DNA of 64,000 nt from JAKAGZ01 sp963772675 (GTDB lineage Bacteria; Bacteroidota; Ignavibacteria; Ignavibacteriales; Ignavibacteriaceae). Below the pieces are notes generated by a model, which ran no database searches, was not told the DNA's origin, and worked only from the letters and a program-made list of their open reading frames with translations. Numbering within the stretch: position 1 is the first letter of the stretch; each line of letters opens with the position of its first letter. A program made the position numbers and the translations under genes. Shown here one piece after another: positions 1 through 8,617 of the stretch. The DNA lies in contig CAVYYF010000004.1 of the NCBI GenBank assembly GCA_963772675.1, positions 124,001 to 188,000 of the forward strand, given 5' to 3'.

Positions 1-2215
1 TTCGGATGTGGATGTAAAATTTAATTTTGATAGGACTAAATTTATTTTCACATCTAAAGCAGGAATTGAAGGTTTAATATTAGTCAACTTCAACTTTCAT
101 AAGAAGCCTTATGTTATTCCGGTAAGAGTATTGGAACAACAAATGATTTCCTTCAGAGTTAAACCCTCCAAAAAATATGATAAGGTTTTTCTTTTCGGAA
201 GTTTTAATAGCTGGAACAGGTCTGATCTGGAAATGAAAGAGAACAAAGGAGAATATAAAATAACCATTCCCCTTGAACCTGGAAGATATCAATATAAATT
301 TTTTGCTGATGGCTCAGAATTAATTGATCCGCAAAATCCAAATAAAATTCCAAATGGAATGGGAAACTATAATTCAGTAGTAACAGTTGATGCAAAACAT
401 AAAACACAGCCATTTTTACATATTCTGGGAAGTGAGTTTTCAAAAAATGAGAACAAGTTTTCGTTTGTTTATGAGAACCACGAAACTGACAAAAAGATTT
501 CAAATCAAAATCTGATTGCTTTGTTAGAAAATAATTCCGTTTCTGCAAAATATATCAAAATTTCTGAAGATACTATTGATATTACTTTACCTGCATCTAA
601 TTTAAAAGGGAAAAGCACTTTAAGAGTTGCGGTCACGCAAAATGGTCAGGTTACAAACATGCAAAATGTAATTCTGTTCGATGGTAAGCCTGCAGGAAGC
701 AACAATAAAAATTTTACCTGGCATGATGCCATAATTTATTCGGCTTTAATTGATAGATTTAGTGATGGTGATAAATCTCTCAACAAACCTATTAAACAGG
801 ATTCCCTATTTGATAAAGCAAATTATATGGGCGGAGATTTACAGGGAATAATTAATAAGTTTAACGAAGGTTATTTTGATTCACTTGGAATTACCACACT
901 GTGGATTTCGCCCGTTTATGATAACACTAACCATGCTTTCAGGGAATCACCCAAACCACACAGATGGTTCTCAGGTTATCATGGATATTGGCCGATCAAA
1001 CCCAGATCAGTCGAAGAAGAATTCGGAACTATGGGTAAGCTTAAAGAACTCGTAAAAACAGCTCATAAGCATAATGTTAAAATATTACTGGATATAGTTG
1101 CTCACCATGTTCACCAGGAACATCCATATTTCAAAAATCATCGCGATTGGTTTGGCCACCTGAAGTTACCAGATGGTAGATTAAATTTAAGAATGTGGGA
1201 TGATCACCGTTTAACAACCTGGTTCGAACCTTTTATGCCTACATTTGATTTTATTAATTCCAAAGCAGCTGTAAATGCGGTAACAGATGATTGTATCTGG
1301 TGGCTTAAACAAACAGGCGCTGATGGATTCCGACAGGACGCGGTGAAGCACATTCCAAACAATTTCTGGAGATCACTAGACAGAAAATTGGAAAAAGAAG
1401 TTGAAATACCCGAACACAAAGATGTTTTTCAGATGGGTGAGACTTTCGGAAGTTACGATCTTGTAAAATCATATGTAAATAATGGACAGCTCCCTGCCCA
1501 GTTTAATTTCAATTTGTATGATGTTGCTATTCCAACATTCCTTAACAGAGATGCATCTTATTCAAATCTAAATAAGGAAATCAAAAAAGGATTAGAGATT
1601 TTTGGCTATAATAATTTTATGGGAAATATTATGGACAGCCAGGATAAAGATCGTTTTATGGCCTATGCTGATGGAGACCTTTCCATAAATGATGGAAACT
1701 CAATTGAGATTGGATGGAACAATCCCCCAAAAGTTGATCATAAAAGCAGCTACGATAAAGAACGCCTGTACCTTTCATATCTTTTGACAATACCCGGTAT
1801 TCCAACAATATATTATGGTGATGAAATAGGAATGACAGGAGCTGCCGATCCGGATAATAGAAGAATGATGAGGTTCGGAAATCAATTAGATCAGAATGAA
1901 AAAGAAAACCTCGTTGATATACAAAAGTTAATTCATCTCAGGAAAGATCATTCAGCACTCAGGTATGGTGACTACTATTCATTAGTCGCCGACAGTAATG
2001 TATTTGCCTATTTAAGGTCAGATATGAATGAAAGAGTTTTAGTAGTGTTGAACAAAAACCCGGAACAGCAGGAAGTACAAATAAATCTGCCGCCCGCATA
2101 TGGAACAACAAAATTGAAAGATCTTTTGAATGGCGAAAGTATAAAAGTTACAGATAATAAAGTTGCAGTTACTGTAAAGGGAATAGGCTACAGAATTTTT
2201 AATCTGGAGAGATAA
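1..2215 (+). CDS. GH13 alpha-amylase/cyclomaltodextrinase-like, 5' end cut by window
   Basis: Hydrolyses alpha-1,4 (or cyclic) glucans, probably in the periplasm, like SusA/neopullulanase enzymes. The frame is open to the window edge (Ser-Asp codons precede the first possible GTG at 8), so the true start lies outside. From the GTG, a CBM48/E-set domain (about residues 45-130, FLFGSFNSW) precedes a TIM barrel from about 238. Catalytic positions are visible: nucleophile Asp in GFRQDAV (about 444), acid Glu in MGETFG (about 477) and transition-state Asp in DSQDKDR (about 545). Two normally conserved residues differ: region I reads DIVAHHVH where the family usually has an Asn before the His, and region IV has Gln where His usually precedes the Asp. 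The next GH13 follows after 39 bp on the same strand, suggesting an operon. Confidence 0.9.
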   Translation, partial: SDVDVKFNFDRTKFIFTSKAGIEGLILVNFNFHKKPYVIPVRVLEQQMISFRVKPSKKYDKVFLFGSFNSWNRSDLEMKENKGEYKITIPLEPGRYQYKFFADGSELIDPQNPNKIPNGMGNYNSVVTVDAKHKTQPFLHILGSEFSKNENKFSFVYENHETDKKISNQNLIALLENNSVSAKYIKISEDTIDITLPASNLKGKSTLRVAVTQNGQVTNMQNVILFDGKPAGSNNKNFTWHDAIIYSALIDRFSDGDKSLNKPIKQDSLFDKANYMGGDLQGIINKFNEGYFDSLGITTLWISPVYDNTNHAFRESPKPHRWFSGYHGYWPIKPRSVEEEFGTMGKLKELVKTAHKHNVKILLDIVAHHVHQEHPYFKNHRDWFGHLKLPDGRLNLRMWDDHRLTTWFEPFMPTFDFINSKAAVNAVTDDCIWWLKQTGADGFRQDAVKHIPNNFWRSLDRKLEKEVEIPEHKDVFQMGETFGSYDLVKSYVNNGQLPAQFNFNLYDVAIPTFLNRDASYSNLNKEIKKGLEIFGYNNFMGNIMDSQDKDRFMAYADGDLSINDGNSIEIGWNNPPKVDHKSSYDKERLYLSYLLTIPGIPTIYYGDEIGMTGAADPDNRRMMRFGNQLDQNEKENLVDIQKLIHLRKDHSALRYGDYYSLVADSNVFAYLRSDMNERVLVVLNKNPEQQEVQINLPPAYGTTKLKDLLNGESIKVTDNKVAVTVKGIGYRIFNLER

Positions 2216-2254
2216 CAAGTTCTGTATTAAGAACTATTTAGCGTAGGAATTTTT

Positions 2255-4099
2255 ATGAAGCAAATTGTTTCTGTAATCGTATTATCAATATTTGCATTTG
2301 GATTTTGCGGAAGCACACCCTCAACAAAAAAAATCCCGCGCGTACCTGAATGGGCAAAAACCGCAATATGGTACCAGATATTTCCCGAAAGATTTGCTAA
2401 CGGTGATAAATCAAATGACCCAACTCCTCACGATATGGAAGGCGCTTGGCCTTACTTAGTTCCTAATGACTGGCAAATATCTCCATGGACGTCCGACTGG
2501 TTTAAGTTGCAACCATGGGAAAAAGCGGACGGACACGATTTCTACTGGAATAACGGAGTCAGGAGATATGGTGGCGACCTGCAAGGTGTTATTGAACATC
2601 TAAGCTACTTGAAAGACCTGGGTATAACAGCAATTTATTTTAATCCTCTTTTTGAATCCCCTTCACATCATAAGTATGATGCGAGTATGTATCATCACAT
2701 AGATAACAACTTCGGGCCTAATCCCAAAGAAGATGAAAGAATCTGGGCTACCGAAAATCCCGGTGATCCCAAAACCTGGAAATGGACTACCGCAGATAGC
2801 ATGTTTTTAACCCTAGTGAAGAAATGTCACAATATGGGGGTTAAAGTTATTATAGATGGTGTATTTAACCATGTTGGAACGACTTTTTGGGCTTTTAAAG
2901 ATGTAGTAAAAAATCAACAAGCTTCATTATATAAAGATTGGTTTAGAATTGATTCTTGGGATGATCCTGCCACACCGAAAAATGAATTTCAATATGAGGG
3001 ATGGAACGGTGTAAAAGATCTCCCTGAAATAAAAAGAGATCCTAAATATGGGTTGGTAAAAAGTTTTGGTGAGCATGTGCACAGCATAGTAAAACGATGG
3101 ATGGATCCAAATGGCGATGGTGATCCTTCTGACGGTATTGACGGTTGGCGACTTGATGTTGCAGAGAAAGTACCAATAAAATTCTGGCAAGCCTTCAGGA
3201 AATGGGTTAAAGAAGTAAATCCTAATGCATACATTACGGGAGAAATTTGGTGGGAAGACTGGAAGAAAAATGAAATATTCAATGCTTCCCCCTGGCTGCA
3301 AGGCGACACTTTCGATGGAATTATGAATTACAAATTTGCCAGAGCTATTAACACTTTTATAGCCGACCAGAAAGAGCAGATATCACCCGAAGTATTTGCT
3401 GATAGTATTTCTGTTTTAGCAAAGGATTATAATAAAGATAACCTTTATGCACTACAAAATTTGCTCGATAGCCATGATGTCGATCGGATTGCATCTCAGA
3501 TAGTTAATCCGGACAGATGGTACGATCACCAGGCTAGTGCTAAAGACAATAAAAAATATGACGAAAGAAAGCCGAACGAAACTGAAAAAATGAAACAACA
3601 ACTGGCAGTTGCAATACAAATGACAATGCCGGGAGCTCCGATGGTTTATTATGGAGATGAAACAGGAATGTGGGGCGGAGATGATCCTGATTGCAGAAAG
3701 CCAATGGTTTGGAAAGGATTAAATTACGAGACTGAATCTGTTGATCCCCTTGGACGACAAAGACCTGCTGATCCTGTAAAATTTGATACCGATCTTTTCA
3801 ATTGGTATAAAAAACTGATTTCAATAAGGGAAAACAATAAGACTCTTTCGCTCGGAGATTTAAATTTTTTCTTAATTGATAATCCTAATAAAATACTTGG
3901 ATACAACAGAACACTAAATGGCAAAACTTTCTATATTATTATTAATAATAAATCTGCAAATGCTGATTTGAGTATTGATTTAAGCAAAGGATCTATACAA
4001 GGTCAATTAAAGGATATGCTTTCCGGAAAAATAATTAAGGGTTCTCACAATAAATATAACCTGCAACTCCCTGGTTATGGAGTTGCTATACTTCAATAA
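2255..4099 (+). CDS. GH13 alpha-amylase family protein, probable lipoprotein
   Basis: A 614-residue alpha-glucan hydrolase related to neopullulanase and SusA. The N-terminus is a short hydrophobic signal ending in a Cys at about residue 18 (FGFCGS), a loose Bacteroidota-style lipobox, so membrane anchoring in the periplasm or outer membrane is likely. The catalytic barrel starts at AIWYQIFPERFANGD. All four GH13 regions are intact: DGVFNHVG, GWRLDVAEK with the nucleophile Asp (about 300), ITGEIWWE with the acid Glu (about 329) and LLDSHDVDR with the stabilising Asp (about 407). A beta-sandwich C-terminal domain closes the protein. It lies directly downstream of another GH13, so the two probably trim maltodextrins together. 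Confidence 0.92.
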   Translation: MKQIVSVIVLSIFAFGFCGSTPSTKKIPRVPEWAKTAIWYQIFPERFANGDKSNDPTPHDMEGAWPYLVPNDWQISPWTSDWFKLQPWEKADGHDFYWNNGVRRYGGDLQGVIEHLSYLKDLGITAIYFNPLFESPSHHKYDASMYHHIDNNFGPNPKEDERIWATENPGDPKTWKWTTADSMFLTLVKKCHNMGVKVIIDGVFNHVGTTFWAFKDVVKNQQASLYKDWFRIDSWDDPATPKNEFQYEGWNGVKDLPEIKRDPKYGLVKSFGEHVHSIVKRWMDPNGDGDPSDGIDGWRLDVAEKVPIKFWQAFRKWVKEVNPNAYITGEIWWEDWKKNEIFNASPWLQGDTFDGIMNYKFARAINTFIADQKEQISPEVFADSISVLAKDYNKDNLYALQNLLDSHDVDRIASQIVNPDRWYDHQASAKDNKKYDERKPNETEKMKQQLAVAIQMTMPGAPMVYYGDETGMWGGDDPDCRKPMVWKGLNYETESVDPLGRQRPADPVKFDTDLFNWYKKLISIRENNKTLSLGDLNFFLIDNPNKILGYNRTLNGKTFYIIINNKSANADLSIDLSKGSIQGQLKDMLSGKIIKGSHNKYNLQLPGYGVAILQ

Positions 4100-4108
4100 T
4101 TTAACATT

Positions 4109-4267
4109 TTAAAATATTGAATAAATAAATGGTGCCAGAGCAGAACCCTGAGTAAGTATTATTAATCCACCGAGTAAAAGCAAAAGAATTAAAATAGGTG
4201 CTAGCCACCATTTTTTTCTTACCCTAAGGAACTGCCATAATTCTGAAATAATTGAAAGTTTGCTCAT
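4109..4267 (-). CDS. DUF5989 family small membrane protein (SxtK-like)
   Basis: A 52-codon gene read from ATG at 4267 to TAA at 4109. It starts MSKLSIISELWQFLRVRKKW, followed by a hydrophobic segment rich in Leu and Ile and a short tail GSALAPFIYSIF. This charged amphipathic start plus one transmembrane helix matches the DUF5989 family as I know it, which usually sits beside an SxtJ protein and a NodU/CmcH carbamoyltransferase. The gene begins 16 bp after the SxtJ-like stop, in the same operon direction. The function is unknown; a membrane accessory role for the carbamoyltransferase is inferred from its constant neighbourhood. Confidence 0.8.
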   Translation of the reverse strand: MSKLSIISELWQFLRVRKKWWLAPILILLLLLGGLIILTQGSALAPFIYSIF

Positions 4268-4282
4268 TTTTCTCTCTAAAGT

Positions 4283-4705
4283 TTAAAATTGTCTTTCATA
4301 ATCTAACGGTTTCATTTCTTTTCTTTCCCTTATCTCCCAATAACTTTTTCTGGTTTTATCTATTTTAAGATCAAGAAATTCCTTACCAAATATTTTAGCT
4401 ATGAACCTTAAAGGAGTTAACACAATAAAAAAGAGTATTGTTAAAATTACTCTCGTCATCACCCAGCCCATTAATATTGCCAGCGTCATCCAGACTTTAT
4501 TCAAGGGACCTAAAATTACAGGAAACAATAGCCCTGCGATAACAAGAATACTGCCTATTACTCCGAAAACGGGATAACTGCCTTTCCCTTTCCAAAATAT
4601 GAATGCAGCTATAATCAGTAAAACAATTCCGACAGTCAACCCGAACTTTCGCAGATCTTTCTTTGACTCTTTAATATTTTTAATTTCTTCAAGTATCATT
4701 TTCAC
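4283..4705 (-). CDS. SxtJ family membrane protein
   Basis: A 140-residue protein with two N-terminal hydrophobic helices (about residues 22-65), a third around 75-100 and a basic C-terminal tail ending KPLDYERQF. Size, layout and the KSYW-containing tail fit SxtJ, a family named from the saxitoxin cluster but widespread in carbamoyltransferase loci. It follows the carbamoyltransferase after 39 bp, and that gap contains a GC-rich palindrome. The DUF5989 gene follows. Biochemical function is not established; an inner-membrane partner of the carbamoyltransferase is inferred. Confidence 0.8.
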   Translation of the reverse strand: MKMILEEIKNIKESKKDLRKFGLTVGIVLLIIAAFIFWKGKGSYPVFGVIGSILVIAGLLFPVILGPLNKVWMTLAILMGWVMTRVILTILFFIVLTPLRFIAKIFGKEFLDLKIDKTRKSYWEIRERKEMKPLDYERQF

Positions 4706-4715
4706 CTGTTATTTA

Positions 4716-4729
4716 GGGCAGGCCTGCCC
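4716..4729. repeat. 14-bp perfect GC-rich palindrome
   Basis: GGGCAGGCCTGCCC is a perfect palindrome lying in the 39-bp gap between the carbamoyltransferase stop and the SxtJ start. Twelve of 14 bases are G or C in otherwise AT-rich DNA. It could form an RNA hairpin affecting relative expression in the operon, or be a dispersed repeat; no run of U follows on the transcribed strand, so it is not a standard terminator. Confidence 0.5.
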
Positions 4730-4744
4730 CATTGTTTCAAATAA

Positions 4745-6559
4745 TTAATCCAGTTGAAATTCTTTTCGCCAGTCTTTTTCTTCCTTAAAGTCTTTCTGTT
4801 CTTTTTTATCGAGCAAGTAATTTCCCATTATCAAATAATCAATGTGAGTTCTCATAAAACACTTATAAGCATCTTCAGGCGTGCATACTATAGGCTCGCC
4901 ACGAACGTTAAAAGAGGTATTAATAATCACCGCACAATTATGTTCTTCATCAAATTTCTTTATTAAATCATAATAAAGTTTATTTGTGTTTTCGTGAACA
5001 GTTTGAATTCTTGCAGAATAATCAATGTGCGTGACAGCAGGAAGATCAGATCTTAAAATATTTAATTTATCGATCCCGAATAATTTCTTTTCTTCATCCT
5101 TCATCTGTTTCTGTCTTTCTTTTTTTACATCTGCAACCAGCAGCATATAGGGACTTTCGGCATTCATCTCGAAATAATCGGAAACTTTGTCTGCGAGCAC
5201 CGAAGGAGCAAAAGGTCTGAATCCTTCCCTAAATTTAATTTTCAAATTCATTTGTGCCTGCATTTTTGGTGATCTTGCATCTCCAATAATTGATCTTGCA
5301 CCTAAAGCTCGAGGACCAAATTCCATTCTTCCCTGAAACCACCCAATTACTTTTTCCTCTGAAATTAATCCGGCTATTTTTGAGGGTATATCGTCATTAT
5401 TAACTTTACTGAATGAAATTTCCTTTTTATTAAGAAAGTCCAATATTTCATCATTCGAAAATTCAGGCCCCAGATAAGATCCCTTCTGCATATCGTTACC
5501 AACAACACTTCTTGGTTTTTTTAAATAATTATACCAACCTATCAATGCAGCACCAAGAGCCCCTCCTGCATCACCCGCAGCTGGCTGTATCCAGATATTT
5601 TCAAAAGGACCCTCACGCAAAAGCTTTCCATTCGCTACGCAATTTAATGCAACTCCTCCGGCTAGCGTTAAATTCTTTTCTCCTGTTTCCTTGTAAACGT
5701 GATGAGCCATCTTCAAAACTACTTCTTCAGTGACCTCCTGTAATGATCTGGCAATATCCATATCCTTTTGAGTTAATTTTGTTTCAGGTTCACGAGGGGG
5801 GCCACCAAATAGTTGATGAAATTTATTGTTTGTCATTCTCAAGCCGGCAACGTAGTCAAAATATTCCATGTTCATTCTGAATGAACCATCATCCTTAACA
5901 TCGATCAACTCCTTCAAAATGAGATCTTTATATTTTGGTTCACCATATGGAGCAAGCCCCATTACTTTATACTCACCTGAATTCACTTTAAAGCCAGTAT
6001 AATATGTAAATGCAGAATATAGTAGCCCAAGCGAATGTGGGAATTTTATGTCTGCAAGCAGTTCAATTTTATTATCCTTACCAATTCCAAAACTTGTGGT
6101 AGTCCATTCTCCTACTCCATCCATTGTTAGGATTGCAGCCTCTTCAAAAGGTGAAGGATAAAATGCTGATGCTGCGTGTGATTCGTGATGTTCCGGGAAA
6201 ATTGTCTTGCCCTCATAATTTAGTTCATTTTTTATATATTCTTTCATCCAGAGTTTTTCTTTTATCCAGATCGGCATTGCTTTGATAAAAGAGTGGATAC
6301 CTTTAGGGGCGAAACTCAAATAGCTCTCAAGCAACCTTTCAAATTTTAAGAAAGGCTTATCATAAAAAGCGATGAGGTCGAGGTCCGCTACCTGTATTTT
6401 ACTGTGACTCAAACAAAAGTCTATTGCCTTGAATGGGAAATTATGATCGTGTTTTTTTCTTGTGAATCTTTCTTCCTGCGCGGCAGAAATTATTTCGCCA
6501 TCTTTAATAAGACAGGCGGCGCTATCGTGATAAAATGCAGAAATACCTAAAATATACAT
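4745..6559 (-). CDS. Carbamoyltransferase, NodU/CmcH family
   Basis: A 604-residue enzyme transferring carbamoyl from carbamoyl phosphate, through carbamoyl-AMP, to a hydroxyl group of a sugar, lipid or secondary metabolite. The N-terminal ASKHA-like domain begins MYILGISAFYHDSAACLIKDG and contains HHESHAASAFYPSPF and a DGVGEWTTT nucleotide motif. The C-terminal YrdC-like half carries EFGPRALGARSIIGDARSP and the NTSFNVRGEPIVCTPEDA signature. Length is normal and it looks intact. The neighbours are SxtJ and DUF5989 proteins downstream and an SGNH hydrolase nearby, a recurring set in many phyla. The substrate cannot be told from sequence. Confidence 0.95.
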   Translation of the reverse strand: MYILGISAFYHDSAACLIKDGEIISAAQEERFTRKKHDHNFPFKAIDFCLSHSKIQVADLDLIAFYDKPFLKFERLLESYLSFAPKGIHSFIKAMPIWIKEKLWMKEYIKNELNYEGKTIFPEHHESHAASAFYPSPFEEAAILTMDGVGEWTTTSFGIGKDNKIELLADIKFPHSLGLLYSAFTYYTGFKVNSGEYKVMGLAPYGEPKYKDLILKELIDVKDDGSFRMNMEYFDYVAGLRMTNNKFHQLFGGPPREPETKLTQKDMDIARSLQEVTEEVVLKMAHHVYKETGEKNLTLAGGVALNCVANGKLLREGPFENIWIQPAAGDAGGALGAALIGWYNYLKKPRSVVGNDMQKGSYLGPEFSNDEILDFLNKKEISFSKVNNDDIPSKIAGLISEEKVIGWFQGRMEFGPRALGARSIIGDARSPKMQAQMNLKIKFREGFRPFAPSVLADKVSDYFEMNAESPYMLLVADVKKERQKQMKDEEKKLFGIDKLNILRSDLPAVTHIDYSARIQTVHENTNKLYYDLIKKFDEEHNCAVIINTSFNVRGEPIVCTPEDAYKCFMRTHIDYLIMGNYLLDKKEQKDFKEEKDWRKEFQLD

Positions 6560-6623
6560 TAGCCAGTTAGTTAAATTTATAGTTATTCAAAGAAAGAAAC
6601 GATTAAAGCAAAATAATTATTTA

Positions 6624-8474
6624 TTACTGTGCAAGTTTATTTTGGTTTATATATTTTTCGACCCAGTCAACATTTGGAGCAAGCAATGGAACGGCTGTGA
6701 TCCTTCCGCCAAATCCCAAGAATCTGAATCCCATAGAATTAATATCAGTTACCTCAACAGAACTTAATGTTTTCGGAAATATCTTAACACCATATTTTTT
6801 TGCCAGGTGTACTGTATAATTAATAATTGAACCCCTGGCTTTTTTATATTCCATACTTCTTTCTATAGTATCTTTAAGCTTAGTAAATGGTTGTGGCTCA
6901 GTTTTATATGGAGCACGCTTATCAAGTAATTGGAAAATAGAATACCCTTCGGGTACCTTTAATGGTCCGTAAATTTCCCCTATTTTCATAGCCGCTGCTA
7001 TTCTCCCGATGTCACCATAAGCTATTATAGGAAAGAATCCAAACTCCCCGTTTTTAGCCTTTGTCCATGTTCGCTGAGTGTATTTCATAGCAAGCTTATG
7101 CATATCTACACCGGTTTTAATTTGATTCAGAACAGTTTCTACAGTATCAAGACTATTGGTCAAAACTTCCACAATATTTACTTCTTCTGGATAATCAGCA
7201 GTCTTATTATTTTTAAGGTATTCTGTGTATGCAGCCGAATCGGATACAGTTGTAGAATCAATAAACTGGTTTTGTAAATACTGATATAAATAATTTTCCT
7301 TCCACATTTCGAGATCTGAAATAACCGACGGAAGAGAATTTAATCCTTCTTCATACCCTTTCCGGGAAAGAAGTTCCTGTTCCAGAGTCGTACTGGTTTT
7401 AATATTAAGAACATGCACAATACTTCTGTAATCAGTTTTAACGCTGCTAAAACCGTTGAAAGCTAAAGTTTTCAAAAATTCGTCAAAACTCATAGGATCT
7501 TTTTTAAACTTTATATACTCAATATCTAAAGTATCTTTTCCAAATTGCGCTTCAAGATTAATTAAATCTTTTGGCTCCAAATAAACAGGATCTTTTTCTA
7601 CGACGTCATAATCTTTTTTTCTTTTAGTAAGTATGTCGCTTAATTTACTTGCCAGACTTCTGAATAGATTTGCGTTAACGTCAACATTTCTTCCCTTAAA
7701 GAAATCACTGTAATATTTTTCAAAAAGCTGCCGCTCTTTTCTTGCTTCAATTATTTTTTTTGTAGCGTTTCTGCTATTATCCCGATCATAAACTGTATTT
7801 AATACCTTTTCCGTTTTATCCTTTAATCTGAAAATGTACCATCCATCTGGTGTAAAAAAAGGAGCCGTATATTCTCCAATCTTAAGATTATAAAGCGAGT
7901 CTTCTATATTCAGCTGCATTTGCCCGTACACAACATCAATTGGATTTACCTGCTCATCTTTTTCTGGACGCAATGCAAGTATAGTATCAAATGGAATACC
8001 CTGTTGTAACAAATTATAAAGATCCCTGATAACACTTTCACTATCAGACACAAGATAATTCACTTCCAGTTTAGTGTTATTTCTGGTATAACCCTGAATA
8101 ATTTCTGAATCAGAAACTGTAACCTTATCTCTTATTTCTTTTTTATAAAGAGCGTCTCTCACAAACATTTTTTCAAATTCTTTCGCTGCAAAACTAACAA
8201 CCGAGGTTGTATCTAAGTGTCTGTTCTCAGCTTCCAGTGCCCACAATTTTTCGGCAATTAACGAATATAAAAATTCAAGTTTTAAAGATTCTCTCATCCT
8301 TTTTATATGCTTCCTGAATACGGGAGTCATTTCATAACGTTCCTGAAATTCATCTTGTGAAATTGTCAAGTAACCAATTTTAGCAACGGGTTTGTTATCA
8401 ATCTCTTGTGAAAATACTTTAAAAGTGCCGATAAATAACAGGCCAAGAACTACCAAAAATCCGATTTTTTTCAT
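6624..8474 (-). CDS. Periplasmic peptidylprolyl isomerase with two parvulin (PpiC) domains
   Basis: A 616-residue exported foldase, SurA-like in layout. A signal peptide (MKKIGFLVVLGLLFIGTF, cleavage near VFSQ) leads into a SurA-type chaperone region. One parvulin-like domain lies at about 125-220 (ending GWYIFRLKDK) and a second at about 420-520 with GEFGFFP and GPLKVPEGYSIFQLLDK. It probably helps outer-membrane or secreted proteins fold, which fits an organism that exports many T9SS cargo proteins. It is divergent from the SGNH hydrolase gene; the 143-bp gap holds two related palindromes. Confidence 0.88.
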   Translation of the reverse strand: MKKIGFLVVLGLLFIGTFKVFSQEIDNKPVAKIGYLTISQDEFQERYEMTPVFRKHIKRMRESLKLEFLYSLIAEKLWALEAENRHLDTTSVVSFAAKEFEKMFVRDALYKKEIRDKVTVSDSEIIQGYTRNNTKLEVNYLVSDSESVIRDLYNLLQQGIPFDTILALRPEKDEQVNPIDVVYGQMQLNIEDSLYNLKIGEYTAPFFTPDGWYIFRLKDKTEKVLNTVYDRDNSRNATKKIIEARKERQLFEKYYSDFFKGRNVDVNANLFRSLASKLSDILTKRKKDYDVVEKDPVYLEPKDLINLEAQFGKDTLDIEYIKFKKDPMSFDEFLKTLAFNGFSSVKTDYRSIVHVLNIKTSTTLEQELLSRKGYEEGLNSLPSVISDLEMWKENYLYQYLQNQFIDSTTVSDSAAYTEYLKNNKTADYPEEVNIVEVLTNSLDTVETVLNQIKTGVDMHKLAMKYTQRTWTKAKNGEFGFFPIIAYGDIGRIAAAMKIGEIYGPLKVPEGYSIFQLLDKRAPYKTEPQPFTKLKDTIERSMEYKKARGSIINYTVHLAKKYGVKIFPKTLSSVEVTDINSMGFRFLGFGGRITAVPLLAPNVDWVEKYINQNKLAQ

Positions 8475-8500
8475 GAAAATTTTTAAAAGATTATTATGTT

Positions 8501-8575
8501 TTAAGTGCTTAAATTAGTGCAATAATCATATAAATACAAAGCAAAAAAGACTCTAAATGTCGGCTTAAGTACTTA
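8501..8575. promoter_or_regulatory. Pair of TTAAGTRCTTA palindromes in a divergent promoter region
   Basis: TTAAGTGCTTAA (8501-8512) and TTAAGTACTTA (8565-8575) are near-identical palindromes 64 bp apart, about six helical turns, between the parvulin gene (start 8474) and the SGNH hydrolase gene (start 8618). The arrangement resembles paired operators on one DNA face. No regulator can be assigned, and AT-rich palindromes can arise by chance. Confidence 0.35.
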
Positions 8576-8617
8576 TAAAATAATAAGTTATATTAACATT
8601 TTAGCCTAATTACCAAG

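Noticed and set aside
204..548. 114-codon minus-strand ORF inside the first GH13 gene
   Set aside because: Shadow of a strongly conserved plus-strand gene; no protein features.
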